Shown here piece after piece: positions 1-5,984 of a stretch of DNA of 6,781 nt (its first letter is position 1; each line of letters starts with the position of its first letter). This stretch comes from Frankiales bacterium (GTDB lineage: Bacteria; Actinomycetota; Actinomycetes; Mycobacteriales; SCTD01). Below the pieces are notes generated by a model that was given only the letters and a program-made list of their open reading frames with translations, did no database searches and was not told the origin of the DNA. The DNA lies in assembly GCA_025966295.1 (NCBI GenBank), contig JAOPVD010000038.1:1-6781 (forward strand), in the 5' to 3' direction. Made by a program: the position numbers and the translations under genes.

Positions 1-893
1 GCCCGGCGGCCGCGGCGCCGCCCGTCCTCACGCTGCCGACGGTCTACGCGCGGAGCCCGCAGGTGAGCCTGAGCGTGGCGGCGCCCGGCGACTGGCTGGG
101 CTTCGCCGCCGGCGAGACGGTGCCGGCCTGCGCCCGCCTGAACCCGGACCGCCCGAGCAGCGCGACCCTCGACCCGGCGCCGTACCAGGGCCTGCACGAG
201 GTGGTCGTGACCGGCCTGGACAGCTCCCGCACCTGCCACCAGGTGACGGCCGACGTGGTCTACGACAGCGTGCCTCCCTCCACCACCGTGAACGCGGCGC
301 TGGCCGGCAGCCGGGTCCGGATCGGGCTCGGGGGCTACGACAGCACGGCCGGCGTCGGTGCCTTCACGGTCACCGTGCGGGACGGCAGCACGGTGGTGCT
401 GCGCACCACCACCTCGGACCGGGTCCTGACCCCGACGCTGCCGGCGGGGCGGACCTACCAGGTCGAGGCGGTGGCCCACGACCTGGCCGGCAACGCCGGG
501 AAGGCGGCCCGCGCGAGTGTCCGGGTGCCGCACGACGACGTCGCGTTCCTCCGCACCGGCAGCTGGTCGCGGGCGGCCCGGGCGCAGGACTACCGCGGCT
601 CGCACGTGCAGAGCCAGGCCCGCGGCGCGACCATCCGCCTCACCGCCGTCGGCAGGGCGGTCGACGCCTTCCTGCTGCGCGGCCCCAGCGGCGGCCTCGC
701 CGACCTGTACGTCGACGGCCGCCGGGTGCGGCGGCTGGACCTGTGGGCGCCGAGCACCGGGGCGGTGCGGGTCCGGCTGGGCGAGTGGGCCAGCCGCGGT
801 CAGCACACCGTGCAGCTCGTCGTCCTCGGTGCGCACCGGCGCGGCAGCCGCGGCTCCTACGTCATGCTCGACGGGGCGTCGGTCTTCCCCTAG
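1..893 (+). CDS. Probable secreted multi-domain beta-sandwich protein, C-terminal part (5' end outside window)
   Basis: The reading frame is open from nucleotide 3 to a TAG at 891-893, giving the last 296 residues. The protein is not one I recognise by name. Three parts are visible. Residues about 1-85 look Ig-like and carry two cysteines (about 43 and 78) that could form a disulfide. Residues about 88-175 look like an Ig/FN3-type domain, opening with a VYDSVPPSTTV linker and ending in HDLAGNAG. Residues about 180-296 look like a C-terminal beta-sandwich found in actinobacterial exported proteins (GSWSR, DYRGSH, LYVDGRRVRRLDLW, RGQHTVQLVV, YVMLDG). A binding or adhesion role is inferred from architecture only; no catalytic motif is seen. 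A GTG at 63 has a GGAG seven bases upstream, but no signal peptide follows and the coding character continues upstream, so truncation by the window edge is preferred. It converges on the tetR gene with 11 nt between them. Confidence 0.7.
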   Translation, partial: PAAAAPPVLTLPTVYARSPQVSLSVAAPGDWLGFAAGETVPACARLNPDRPSSATLDPAPYQGLHEVVVTGLDSSRTCHQVTADVVYDSVPPSTTVNAALAGSRVRIGLGGYDSTAGVGAFTVTVRDGSTVVLRTTTSDRVLTPTLPAGRTYQVEAVAHDLAGNAGKAARASVRVPHDDVAFLRTGSWSRAARAQDYRGSHVQSQARGATIRLTAVGRAVDAFLLRGPSGGLADLYVDGRRVRRLDLWAPSTGAVRVRLGEWASRGQHTVQLVVLGAHRRGSRGSYVMLDGASVFP

Positions 894-904
894 CCGGGTC
901 GACC

Positions 905-1498
905 TCAGCGGGCCCTCAACCCGGAGAAGGCCAGGGCCACCAGGGCATCCGCCAGGTCCTGGCTGCTCGTCGCCCGCCCCGGCCGGTACCACTCGACGAC
1001 GCTGTTGACCATCCCGAACAGCAGGCGCGCCACCAACCGCGGGTCGAGGTCGCGGCGCAGGTCGCCCTCGTCGATGGCGGCCTGCACCAGCCCGGCGAGG
1101 CGCCGGTCGATCTCGCGGCGACGGGCCAGTGCCCAGCGCTCGGCGTCGGTGTTGCCGCGCACCCGGAGCAGCAGCGTCACGTAGGGCAGCTGCTCGCCGA
1201 GGACCTCAGCGGACCGCCGCAGCACATGCTCCAACCGCTGTGCGGCGGGACCGCTGCGGCTGGCCTCGTCCTCCAGCACCGCGAGCAGCGCGTCGACGGC
1301 CTTGGCCACGGCCAGCCGGAGCAGCTCCTCCTTTCCCGACACGTGGTGGTAGATCGCGCTCTTGGTCATGCCGGTGGCCCGCGCCAGGTCCTCCATCGAG
1401 GTGGCGTCGTAGCCGCGCGCGATGAACTCGGCCGTCACGATCCCCAGCAGCTCGTCGAACGGGTAGCGGGCCGGGCGGCCTTGACGGGCGGAGGTCAC
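905..1498 (-). CDS. TetR-family transcriptional repressor, probable PaaR-like regulator of the paa operon
   Basis: This is a 197-residue protein of normal length for the TetR family. The N-terminal DNA-binding domain spans about residues 12-60, with the helix-turn-helix at about 34-53 (TSMEDLARATGMTKSAIYHH) followed by GKEELL. The remainder is an all-helical ligand-binding and dimerisation domain. The gene is transcribed divergently from paaA across 44 nt. In actinobacteria such as Corynebacterium glutamicum a TetR-type PaaR represses phenylacetate genes and is released by phenylacetyl-CoA; assigning that role here rests on position and family. The start is the GTG at 1498-1496. No in-frame ATG or GTG lies in the preceding 44 nt and no Shine-Dalgarno is visible, but a -10-like AATACT ends six bases before the GTG, so the message may be leaderless. 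An operator lies inside the presumed promoter spacer, suggesting autorepression. The TetR call is firm; the PaaR role is likely. Confidence 0.9.
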   Translation of the reverse strand: MTSARQGRPARYPFDELLGIVTAEFIARGYDATSMEDLARATGMTKSAIYHHVSGKEELLRLAVAKAVDALLAVLEDEASRSGPAAQRLEHVLRRSAEVLGEQLPYVTLLLRVRGNTDAERWALARRREIDRRLAGLVQAAIDEGDLRRDLDPRLVARLLFGMVNSVVEWYRPGRATSSQDLADALVALAFSGLRAR

Positions 1499-1510
1499 CG
1501 GGCGAGTATT
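1481..1510 (+). promoter_or_regulatory. Tentative paa operon promoter (-35 TTGACG inside tetR, weak -10)
   Basis: TTGACG at 1481-1486 matches five of six -35 bases and overlaps codons 5-6 of tetR. A spacer of 18 bp would put the -10 at 1505-1510 (AGTATT, only three of six matches), the same bases used in reverse by the tetR promoter. TATTCG at 1507-1512 is an alternative. The start point would fall at about 1517, under the operator. The -10 is poor, so this is tentative. Confidence 0.3.
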
Positions 1511-1533
1511 CGACCGATCGTTCAGTTTGTCGA
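1505..1533 (-). promoter_or_regulatory. Probable promoter of the tetR gene (-35 TCGACA, 17 bp, -10 AATACT)
   Basis: Read on the minus strand, TCGACA (1533-1528) matches five of six bases of the TTGACA -35 box. After exactly 17 bp comes AATACT (1510-1505), which keeps the key A at position 2 and T at position 6 of a -10 box. Transcription would begin at or next to the GTG start at 1498, fitting a leaderless mRNA, which is common in actinobacteria. This is a pattern match only. Confidence 0.55.
1513..1526. promoter_or_regulatory. Palindromic TetR-type operator between tetR and paaA
   Basis: ACCGATCGTTCAGT is an imperfect 14-bp palindrome (five of seven pairs). It fits the core ACCG-N2-CG-N2-CGGT, as I recall it for actinobacterial PaaR sites, at nine of ten fixed positions; the one difference is CAGT for CGGT. 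It lies wholly inside the 17-bp spacer of the presumed tetR promoter and 7 bp before the paaA Shine-Dalgarno. A bound dimer could therefore block both directions. The binding protein is inferred to be the adjacent TetR regulator. Confidence 0.6.
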
Positions 1534-1538
1534 GGAGG
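1533..1538 (+). promoter_or_regulatory. Shine-Dalgarno of paaA (AGGAGG)
   Basis: AGGAGG lies four bases before the GTG at 1543, slightly closer than usual but a full anti-Shine-Dalgarno match. It decides the paaA start. It is the strongest ribosome site in the operon, as expected for its first gene. Confidence 0.75.
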
Positions 1539-1542
1539 GCCG

Positions 1543-2448
1543 GTGGACTTCCAGCAGGTCATCGACACCGACGGCCGGATCGAGCCGCGCGACCAGATGC
1601 CGGACGCCTACCGGCAGACGCTGGTCCGGCAGATCGCGCAGCACGCGCACTCCGAGATCATCGGCATGCAGCCGGAGGGCAACTGGATCACCCGGGCGCC
1701 GTCGCTGCGCCGCAAGGCGATCCTCGTCGCCAAGGTGCAGGACGAGGCCGGCCACGGGCTCTACCTCTACGGCGCCGCCGAGACCCTCGGCGTCGACCGC
1801 GCCGAGCTGCTCGACCTGCTGCACGCCGGCCGGCAGAAGTACTCCACGATCTTCAACTACCCGACCACCTCGTGGGCCGACGTGGCCGCCATCGGCTGGC
1901 TGGTCGACGGCGCGGCCATCATGAACCAGGTCCCGCTGACCCGCTGCTCCTACGGCCCCTACGCCCGGGCCATGACCCGGATCTGCAAGGAGGAGTCCTT
2001 CCACCAGCGGCAGGGCTTCGAGGCGATGACGGTGCTGTCCCGCGGCACCGCGGCGCAGCAGCAGATGGCCCAGGACGCGCTCGACCGCTGGTGGTGGCCG
2101 GCCCTGATGATGTTCGGCCCGCCCGACGCCGCCAGCCCGAACAGCGCGCAGTCGATGGCCTGGGGCATCAAGCGCTTCGGCAACGACGAGCTTCGGCAGC
2201 GGTTCGTCGACGCCACCGTGCCGCAGGCCGAGTTCCTCGGCCTCACCGTGCCCGACCCGGCGCTGTCGTGGGACGGCGAGCACCACCGGTCCGGCGAGAT
2301 CGACTGGACCGAGTTCGCCGAGGTGATGAAGGGCAACGGCCCGTGCAACCGGCAGCGGCTCGAGTTCCGGCAGCAGGCGCACGCCGACGGCGCCTGGGTC
2401 CGGGAGGCCGCGCAGGCGTACGCCAGCAAGCACCGGCCGGTGGCCTGA
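1543..2448 (+). CDS. paaA: 1,2-phenylacetyl-CoA epoxidase, catalytic di-iron subunit PaaA
   Basis: PaaA is the oxygenase subunit that converts phenylacetyl-CoA, O2 and NADPH-derived electrons to ring-1,2-epoxyphenylacetyl-CoA, the first ring-attacking step of aerobic phenylacetate degradation in the cytoplasm. The protein has 301 residues; the E. coli protein is about 309. Ferritin-like di-iron motifs are visible: HSEIIG with Glu38, KVQDEAGHGLYLY with Glu68 and His71 (ExxH), and CKEESFHQRQ with Glu150/Glu151 and His154. Other family hallmarks are MQPEGNWITRAPSLRRKAIL (43-61), IGWLVDGAAIMNQV (117-130) and WDGEHHRSGEIDW (243-255). The N-terminus is shorter than some actinobacterial homologues, which carry extra non-conserved residues, but an AGGAGG supports this GTG. 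The TGA shares its A with the paaB ATG. Identity is essentially certain. Confidence 0.97.
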   Translation: MDFQQVIDTDGRIEPRDQMPDAYRQTLVRQIAQHAHSEIIGMQPEGNWITRAPSLRRKAILVAKVQDEAGHGLYLYGAAETLGVDRAELLDLLHAGRQKYSTIFNYPTTSWADVAAIGWLVDGAAIMNQVPLTRCSYGPYARAMTRICKEESFHQRQGFEAMTVLSRGTAAQQQMAQDALDRWWWPALMMFGPPDAASPNSAQSMAWGIKRFGNDELRQRFVDATVPQAEFLGLTVPDPALSWDGEHHRSGEIDWTEFAEVMKGNGPCNRQRLEFRQQAHADGAWVREAAQAYASKHRPVA

Positions 2449-2717
2449 TGCTGTGGGAGGTGTTCGTCCGCAGCCGGCGCGGGCTCTCGCACACCCACGT
2501 CGGCTCACTGCACGCCGACGACGCGCACCTGGCGCTGCGCAACGCCCGCGACGTCTACACCCGGCGTCAGGAGGGCACCTCGATCTGGGTGGTGCCGGCG
2601 GCGCAGATCGTCGCCAGCAGCCCGGACGAGAAGGACGCCTTCTTCGACCCGGCCGGCGACAAGCCCTACCGGCACCCGACCTTCTACGACGTCCCTGAGG
2701 GCCTGACCCACCTGTGA
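2448..2717 (+). CDS. paaB: 1,2-phenylacetyl-CoA epoxidase subunit PaaB
   Basis: This is a small 89-residue protein, close to the roughly 95 residues of E. coli PaaB. PaaB is a non-catalytic subunit of the epoxidase and is thought to bridge or stabilise the PaaA-PaaC oligomer. The family pattern runs along the whole length: MLWEVFVRSRRGLSHTHVGS at 1-20, then DAHLALRNARDVYTRR at 25-40, then TSIWVVPAAQI at 44-54, and a Pro/Tyr-rich tail containing FDPAGDKPYRHPTFY. The ATG overlaps the paaA stop by one base and no good Shine-Dalgarno precedes it, so translation probably depends on ribosomes finishing paaA. It ends in a 4-nt overlap with paaC. Family and position agree, so confidence is high. Confidence 0.95.
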   Translation: MLWEVFVRSRRGLSHTHVGSLHADDAHLALRNARDVYTRRQEGTSIWVVPAAQIVASSPDEKDAFFDPAGDKPYRHPTFYDVPEGLTHL

Positions 2718-3442
2718 CGCCGGTCCAGGCGTACACGCTGCGGCTCGGGGACGACTGCCTCGTCCTGGGCCAGCGGCTGTCGGAGTGGGCGGCCCGGGCG
2801 CCCACGTTGGAGGAGGACGTCGCGCTGCTCAACATCGCGCTGGACCTGCTGGGGACGGCGCGCTCGTTGCTGGGCGCGGTGGGGGACGAGGACGCGCTGG
2901 CGTTCCTGCGGGCCGAGCCGGACTGGACCAACGCGCTGCTCGTGGAGCTCGACAACGGCGACTTCGGCCGCACGATGGCCCGGCAGCTGCTGGTGTCCGC
3001 CTACCAGGTGCCGCTCTGGGCAGCGCTCGCCTCGTCGACCGATCCGGTGCTGGCCGGGGTCGCGGGCAAGGCCGTCAAGGAGGCGACCTACCACCTGGAC
3101 CACGCGAGCGCCTGGGTGGTCCGACTCGGCGACGGCACCGCGGAGTCGCACGCCCGGGTGCAGGCCGGCCTGGACGGGGTGTGGCCCTACGCCGCCGAGC
3201 TCTTCGAAACCGATCCCCTCGTCGAATCCCTTGTGCAGCAGGGAATCACGGCCGCCCCGGCGGTCCTGCTGCCTGTTTGGCAGCAGACGGTCGAGCGGGT
3301 CCTCGCCGAGGCCACCCTGACGGTGCCCGAGAGCAGCTGGCGGCCGACCGGCGGCCGGAGCGGCCGGCACACCGAGGCCTTCGGCTACCTGCTCGCCGAG
3401 ATGCAGCACCTGCACCGCGCGCACCCCGGGGCCTCGTGGTGA
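2714..3442 (+). CDS. paaC: 1,2-phenylacetyl-CoA epoxidase structural subunit PaaC
   Basis: PaaC is the ferritin-like partner of PaaA. It forms the structural core of the epoxidase and helps bind substrate, but in characterised enzymes it does not hold the catalytic iron pair. The 242 residues match the family length (E. coli 248). Visible hallmarks are YTLRLGDDCLVLGQRLSEW (7-25), ALDLLGTARSLLG (42-54), NGDFGRTMARQLL (81-93), KEATYHLDHASAWVVRLGDG (122-141) and the C-terminal YLLAEMQHLHRAHPGASW (225-242). The start is a GTG in a 4-nt GTGA overlap with the paaB stop; the nearest purine-rich GAGGG is 12 bases upstream, so coupling is likely. A short stretch at about 3203-3285 uses A/T-ending codons (GAA, GAT, CTT, GGA, CCT, GTT) much more than the rest of the operon. 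Identity is very secure. Confidence 0.96.
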   Translation: MTPVQAYTLRLGDDCLVLGQRLSEWAARAPTLEEDVALLNIALDLLGTARSLLGAVGDEDALAFLRAEPDWTNALLVELDNGDFGRTMARQLLVSAYQVPLWAALASSTDPVLAGVAGKAVKEATYHLDHASAWVVRLGDGTAESHARVQAGLDGVWPYAAELFETDPLVESLVQQGITAAPAVLLPVWQQTVERVLAEATLTVPESSWRPTGGRSGRHTEAFGYLLAEMQHLHRAHPGASW

Positions 3443-3921
3443 CCCCGGCGCAGGTGCGGGCCCGGCTGGCCGCGGTACCGGACCCGGAGATCCCGGTCCT
3501 CACCGTCGAGGACCTCGGCATCCTGCGCGACGTCACCGTCGAGGGCCGGCACGTCACCGTGACCATCACGCCTACCTACAGCGGCTGCCCGGCGATGGAG
3601 GAGATCGGCGCGGACCTGCGGGCCGCGCTGCCGGACTTCGAGGTCGAGGTACGCACGGTGCTGGCGCCGGCGTGGACCACTGCCTGGATGACGGACGCCG
3701 GTCGGCGCAAGCTCGAGGAGTACGGCATCGCGCCGCCCCGTCGTACCGGCTCCGGGCCGGTGGCGGTGACGCTGTCGGCTGCGAAGGTGGCTGCGCTGAC
3801 CTGCCCCCAGTGCGGGTCGCGGGACACCGAGGAGCTCTCCCGGTTCGCCTCGACGGCCTGCAAGAGCCTGTGGCGCTGCCGGTCCTGCCGGGAGCCGTTC
3901 GACCACTTCAAGGACCACTGA
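3439..3921 (+). CDS. paaD: Phenylacetyl-CoA epoxidase maturation protein PaaD (MIP18/DUF59 family)
   Basis: PaaD is required for epoxidase activity but is not a core subunit; its family (MIP18/DUF59, related to SufT) points to metal or Fe-S centre maturation. The protein has 160 residues (E. coli about 165). The N-terminal domain spans about 1-95, with DPEIPVLTVEDLGILRDV (15-32) and TPTYSGCPAMEEIG, whose Cys50 is the conserved family cysteine. The C-terminal Cys-rich module (about 118-160) has Cys122-x2-Cys125, then Cys141, then Cys147-x2-Cys150, ending in EPFDHFKDH, the expected PaaD zinc-ribbon-like tail. Translation starts at the GTG at 3439 in a 4-nt overlap with paaC; an ATG further in would delete conserved N-terminal residues. 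It shares one base with the paaE start. The exact metal chemistry is inferred from the family. Confidence 0.94.
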   Translation: MTPAQVRARLAAVPDPEIPVLTVEDLGILRDVTVEGRHVTVTITPTYSGCPAMEEIGADLRAALPDFEVEVRTVLAPAWTTAWMTDAGRRKLEEYGIAPPRRTGSGPVAVTLSAAKVAALTCPQCGSRDTEELSRFASTACKSLWRCRSCREPFDHFKDH

Positions 3922-4967
3922 TGGAGGGCTTCCACCGGCTGCGGCTGGCGGCCGTCGACGGGCTGACGGACGACGCGGTGGCGCTGACGTTCGCGGTGCC
4001 GGACGGGCTGCGCCAGCTGTTCCGGTTCCGGCCGGGCCAGCACCTGACGCTGCGCACCGAGCTGGGTGGGGAGGACCTGCGCCGCACCTACTCGGTGTGC
4101 GCGCCGACCGGCGGGCCGTTGCGGGTGGCGGTGAAGCGGCTGGACGGTGGCGCCTTCTCGACCTGGGCCTGCACGCAGCTGCAGGCCGGCGACGAGGTCG
4201 AGGTGCTGCCGCCGGCCGGCCGGTTCGGCCCCGCGGTGGCTGCTTCTCGCCGCCGGCGGTACGGGCTGGTGGCGGCCGGCTCCGGCATCACCCCGGTGCT
4301 GTCGATCGCGGCCACCGTGCTGGCCGTCGAGCCGGCCTCGGAGGTGGTGCTGCTCTACGGCAACCGCACCGCGCGGGACGTGATGCTCCTGGAGGAGCTG
4401 TCGGACCTGAAGGACCGCCACCCGACCCGGCTGCAGGTGCTGCACGTGCTGTCCCGCGAGGAGCAGCCGTCCGAGCTGCTCAGCGGCCGGCTCGACCCGC
4501 ACCGGCTCGGCCGGCTGCTGGACGCCTTCGTGCCGGTCGCCTCGGTCGACGAGTGGTACCTGTGCGGACCGTTCGGGTTGGTCACCGGAGCTCGCGAGCT
4601 GCTCACCGCGCGCGGCGCGAGCTCCGTGCACGTCGAGCTGTTCCACGCCGAGGCGCCGCCGCCCCGGCCGCCGCGCCCGCAGGGGACGGCCGGGGAGACG
4701 ACGGTGGTGGCCGAGCTGCACGGCCGGGCGTCGACGGTGACCATGGACCGCGACGAGAAGGTCCTGGACGCGGTCCTCCGGGTGCGGGTCGATGCGCCGT
4801 ACGCGTGCCGGGGTGGGGTCTGCGGCACCTGCCGGGCGCGGGTGCTGGAGGGCGCCGTCGAAATGGACACCAACTGGGCGCTCGAGCCCGACGAGCTGGC
4901 GACCGGGGTGGTGCTCACCTGCCAGTCCCGGCCGACCACGGGCGTGCTGCGGCTGGCGTACCTCTAG
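3921..4967 (+). CDS. paaE: 1,2-phenylacetyl-CoA epoxidase reductase subunit PaaE
   Basis: PaaE passes electrons from NADPH through FAD and a [2Fe-2S] cluster to the PaaA di-iron site. It has 348 residues (E. coli 356). The order of domains is: FAD-binding beta-barrel (about 1-108), with RRTYSVCA at 54-61 as the flavin motif and GRFG at 100-103; NAD(P)-binding domain (about 112-240), with GSGITPVLSI (120-129), LLYGNRTARD and YLCGPFGLV (213-221); a Pro-rich linker (246-254); and a plant-type ferredoxin domain (about 260-348) with ligands Cys296, Cys301, Cys304 and Cys334 (CRGGVCGTC then C). All four ligands are present. The ATG shares its A with the paaD TGA and has AAGGA at 3910-3914, six bases away, so it can load ribosomes itself. 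It is the last gene of the operon here. Confidence 0.97.
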   Translation: MEGFHRLRLAAVDGLTDDAVALTFAVPDGLRQLFRFRPGQHLTLRTELGGEDLRRTYSVCAPTGGPLRVAVKRLDGGAFSTWACTQLQAGDEVEVLPPAGRFGPAVAASRRRRYGLVAAGSGITPVLSIAATVLAVEPASEVVLLYGNRTARDVMLLEELSDLKDRHPTRLQVLHVLSREEQPSELLSGRLDPHRLGRLLDAFVPVASVDEWYLCGPFGLVTGARELLTARGASSVHVELFHAEAPPPRPPRPQGTAGETTVVAELHGRASTVTMDRDEKVLDAVLRVRVDAPYACRGGVCGTCRARVLEGAVEMDTNWALEPDELATGVVLTCQSRPTTGVLRLAYL

Positions 4968-4998
4968 CCGGAACGCACCCGAGCGGCTGGTTCGGCAG

Positions 4999-5025
4999 CG
5001 CCGCGCAGGGTGCCCGGCCGCGGCC
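4999..5025. terminator. Possible bidirectional GC hairpin between paaE and the acetyltransferase gene
   Basis: GCCGCG (5000-5005) is a perfect inverted match to CGCGGC (5019-5024) around a 13-nt loop, in the 57-nt gap between two convergent genes. Such GC-rich hairpins without a U-tract often mark transcript ends in actinobacteria. The stem is short and this GC content gives many chance palindromes. Confidence 0.3.
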
Positions 5026-5774
5026 TAGTGCCCACCCTGCACGTACATCTCCCAGGGCTCGACGGTCTGCCAGCCGGTGGCGTCGTACAAGGGGAAGCCC
5101 GCCTCGGTCGCCCCGAGCAGTGCCACCGTGGCGCCCTCCGCCTTGGCGGCCGCGAGCACCGCGTTCAGCAGCGCCCGGCCGTAGCCGCGGCGGGCGAAGT
5201 GCTGCGGGGTGGACATGCACCAGATGGTCTCCACGTCGCCGACCCGGCCGGCGACCACCGCGGAGACCGGCTGCCCGTCGTCCTCGAGCAGCCAGACCCG
5301 GGTCGGGGCGCCGGCGTGGATCAACGGGCGGATCATCTCGGCGACCTCGGGGGCGAGGCCGAACGCGGCCCCGAACAGCGCCACCACCGCGTCACCGTCC
5401 GCCGTGCCGGCCGGCCGGACCCGCGGGTCGGCGGCGACCGCCGCGGACGCCAGCGCGAGGGTCATGAACGGCATCGCCCCGACGTGGTCCCAGCCGGCCG
5501 GCAGCCGGGCCGCCAGCGCGGTGCCGTCGCCGGCCAGGATGACCGCGGCCGGGGCGCCGACGCGCTCGACCTCGCGCAGCACGGCCGCGAGCGCGGCCGG
5601 GTCGTCGTGGTGGACGAGCGCGAGGTTGGCATCCGGGTCGGGCAGGCCGGACAGCGCGACGAACCAGCCAGGCTCGACCTGCGCGTGCCCGCCGACCACG
5701 GCGAGCACGCTGGCCCCGTGCCCCATGGCGGACCGCCAGCGGGCGCGGGTCGCTGCGTCGTAGTGCGTGCTCAT
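5025..5774 (-). CDS. GNAT-family N-acetyltransferase
   Basis: This is a 249-residue protein with a GNAT catalytic domain in its C-terminal half (about 118-245). The acetyl-CoA pyrophosphate-binding loop is visible as RRGYGRALL (195-203, the Q/RxxGxG/A motif), followed by a helix and by GFPLYDATGWQTVEPWEMY (226-244), the usual last strands. The N-terminal half (1-115) is Ala/Val-rich with no motif I recognise and may be a diverged second GNAT-like or substrate-binding domain. The substrate is unknown. The frame extends 40 codons upstream without a stop, but the ATG at 5774 (MSTHYDAATRARW) is preferred because it lies behind a G-rich stretch and the upstream residues look non-coding. It converges on paaE and is divergent from the riboswitch-controlled gene; nothing ties it to phenylacetate metabolism. 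Confidence 0.85.
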   Translation of the reverse strand: MSTHYDAATRARWRSAMGHGASVLAVVGGHAQVEPGWFVALSGLPDPDANLALVHHDDPAALAAVLREVERVGAPAAVILAGDGTALAARLPAGWDHVGAMPFMTLALASAAVAADPRVRPAGTADGDAVVALFGAAFGLAPEVAEMIRPLIHAGAPTRVWLLEDDGQPVSAVVAGRVGDVETIWCMSTPQHFARRGYGRALLNAVLAAAKAEGATVALLGATEAGFPLYDATGWQTVEPWEMYVQGGH

Positions 5775-5984
5775 GGCCCCCCACAAGATCGTCGTCGTGA
5801 GCCGGCATCCTGCCGCACCGCGGCCGAAGCCGTGGGCAAGATCGCCAGATCGGCTGTACAGCAAGGTGTTTGGCGCCTGACGGTTACCTGACAAGGCGTG
5901 TCCCGGCGCGACGGGAGGGCGGGGATTGGCTACCTTGCGAAGGACCTCACCTGACGGTCAGCCGCCCGGTTGGCGGGGATGGGG
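5775..5984. other. Intergenic region upstream of the riboswitch, promoters not clearly resolved
   Basis: This is the left part of a 366-nt divergent gap and must hold the promoters for the acetyltransferase (minus) and the wall-hydrolase-like gene (plus). No convincing -35/-10 pair stands out. A weak plus-strand -10 candidate is TACCTT at 5931-5936, well placed to start transcription just before the riboswitch, but without a clear -35. A perfect 10-bp palindrome GCTGTACAGC lies at 5853-5862. A hairpin CCGCC (5962-5966)/GGCGG (5972-5976) lies directly upstream of the aptamer. No protein-coding gene is evident. Confidence 0.4.

Noticed and set aside
63..893. GTG at 63 as the true start of the left-hand gene
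   Set aside because: A GGAG is suitably placed, but the frame is open to the window edge with protein-like upstream residues, and an exported-type protein beginning here would lack a signal peptide.
743..1924. Long plus-strand open frame (393 codons) across the tetR gene and paaA start
   Set aside because: It is antisense to a clear TetR gene and out of frame with paaA, with a compositionally biased product and no ribosome site.
1522..2973. Long minus-strand open frame (483 codons) across paaA-paaB-paaC
   Set aside because: Its product is low-complexity Arg/Gly/Pro/Leu-rich, it spans three well-conserved genes on the other strand, and such mirror frames are expected at this GC content.
3576..4721. 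Minus-strand open frame (381 codons) opposite paaD and paaE
   Set aside because: It overlaps two certain genes entirely and its Arg/Gln/Pro-rich translation has no domain features.
5010..5891. Plus-strand open frame (293 codons) opposite the acetyltransferase
   Set aside because: The minus-strand frame carries the GNAT motifs; the plus-strand product is an Arg/Gly-rich shadow.
5775..5894. Upstream extension of the acetyltransferase by 40 codons to an ATG at 5894
   Set aside because: The extra residues show no conserved features and the ATG at 5774 gives a normal GNAT length; the extension would also use up the likely promoter space.
5876..5958. Direct repeat CCTGACGGT at 5876-5884 and 5950-5958
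   Set aside because: It is only nine bases, with no further similarity on either side and no mobile-element context; probably chance.
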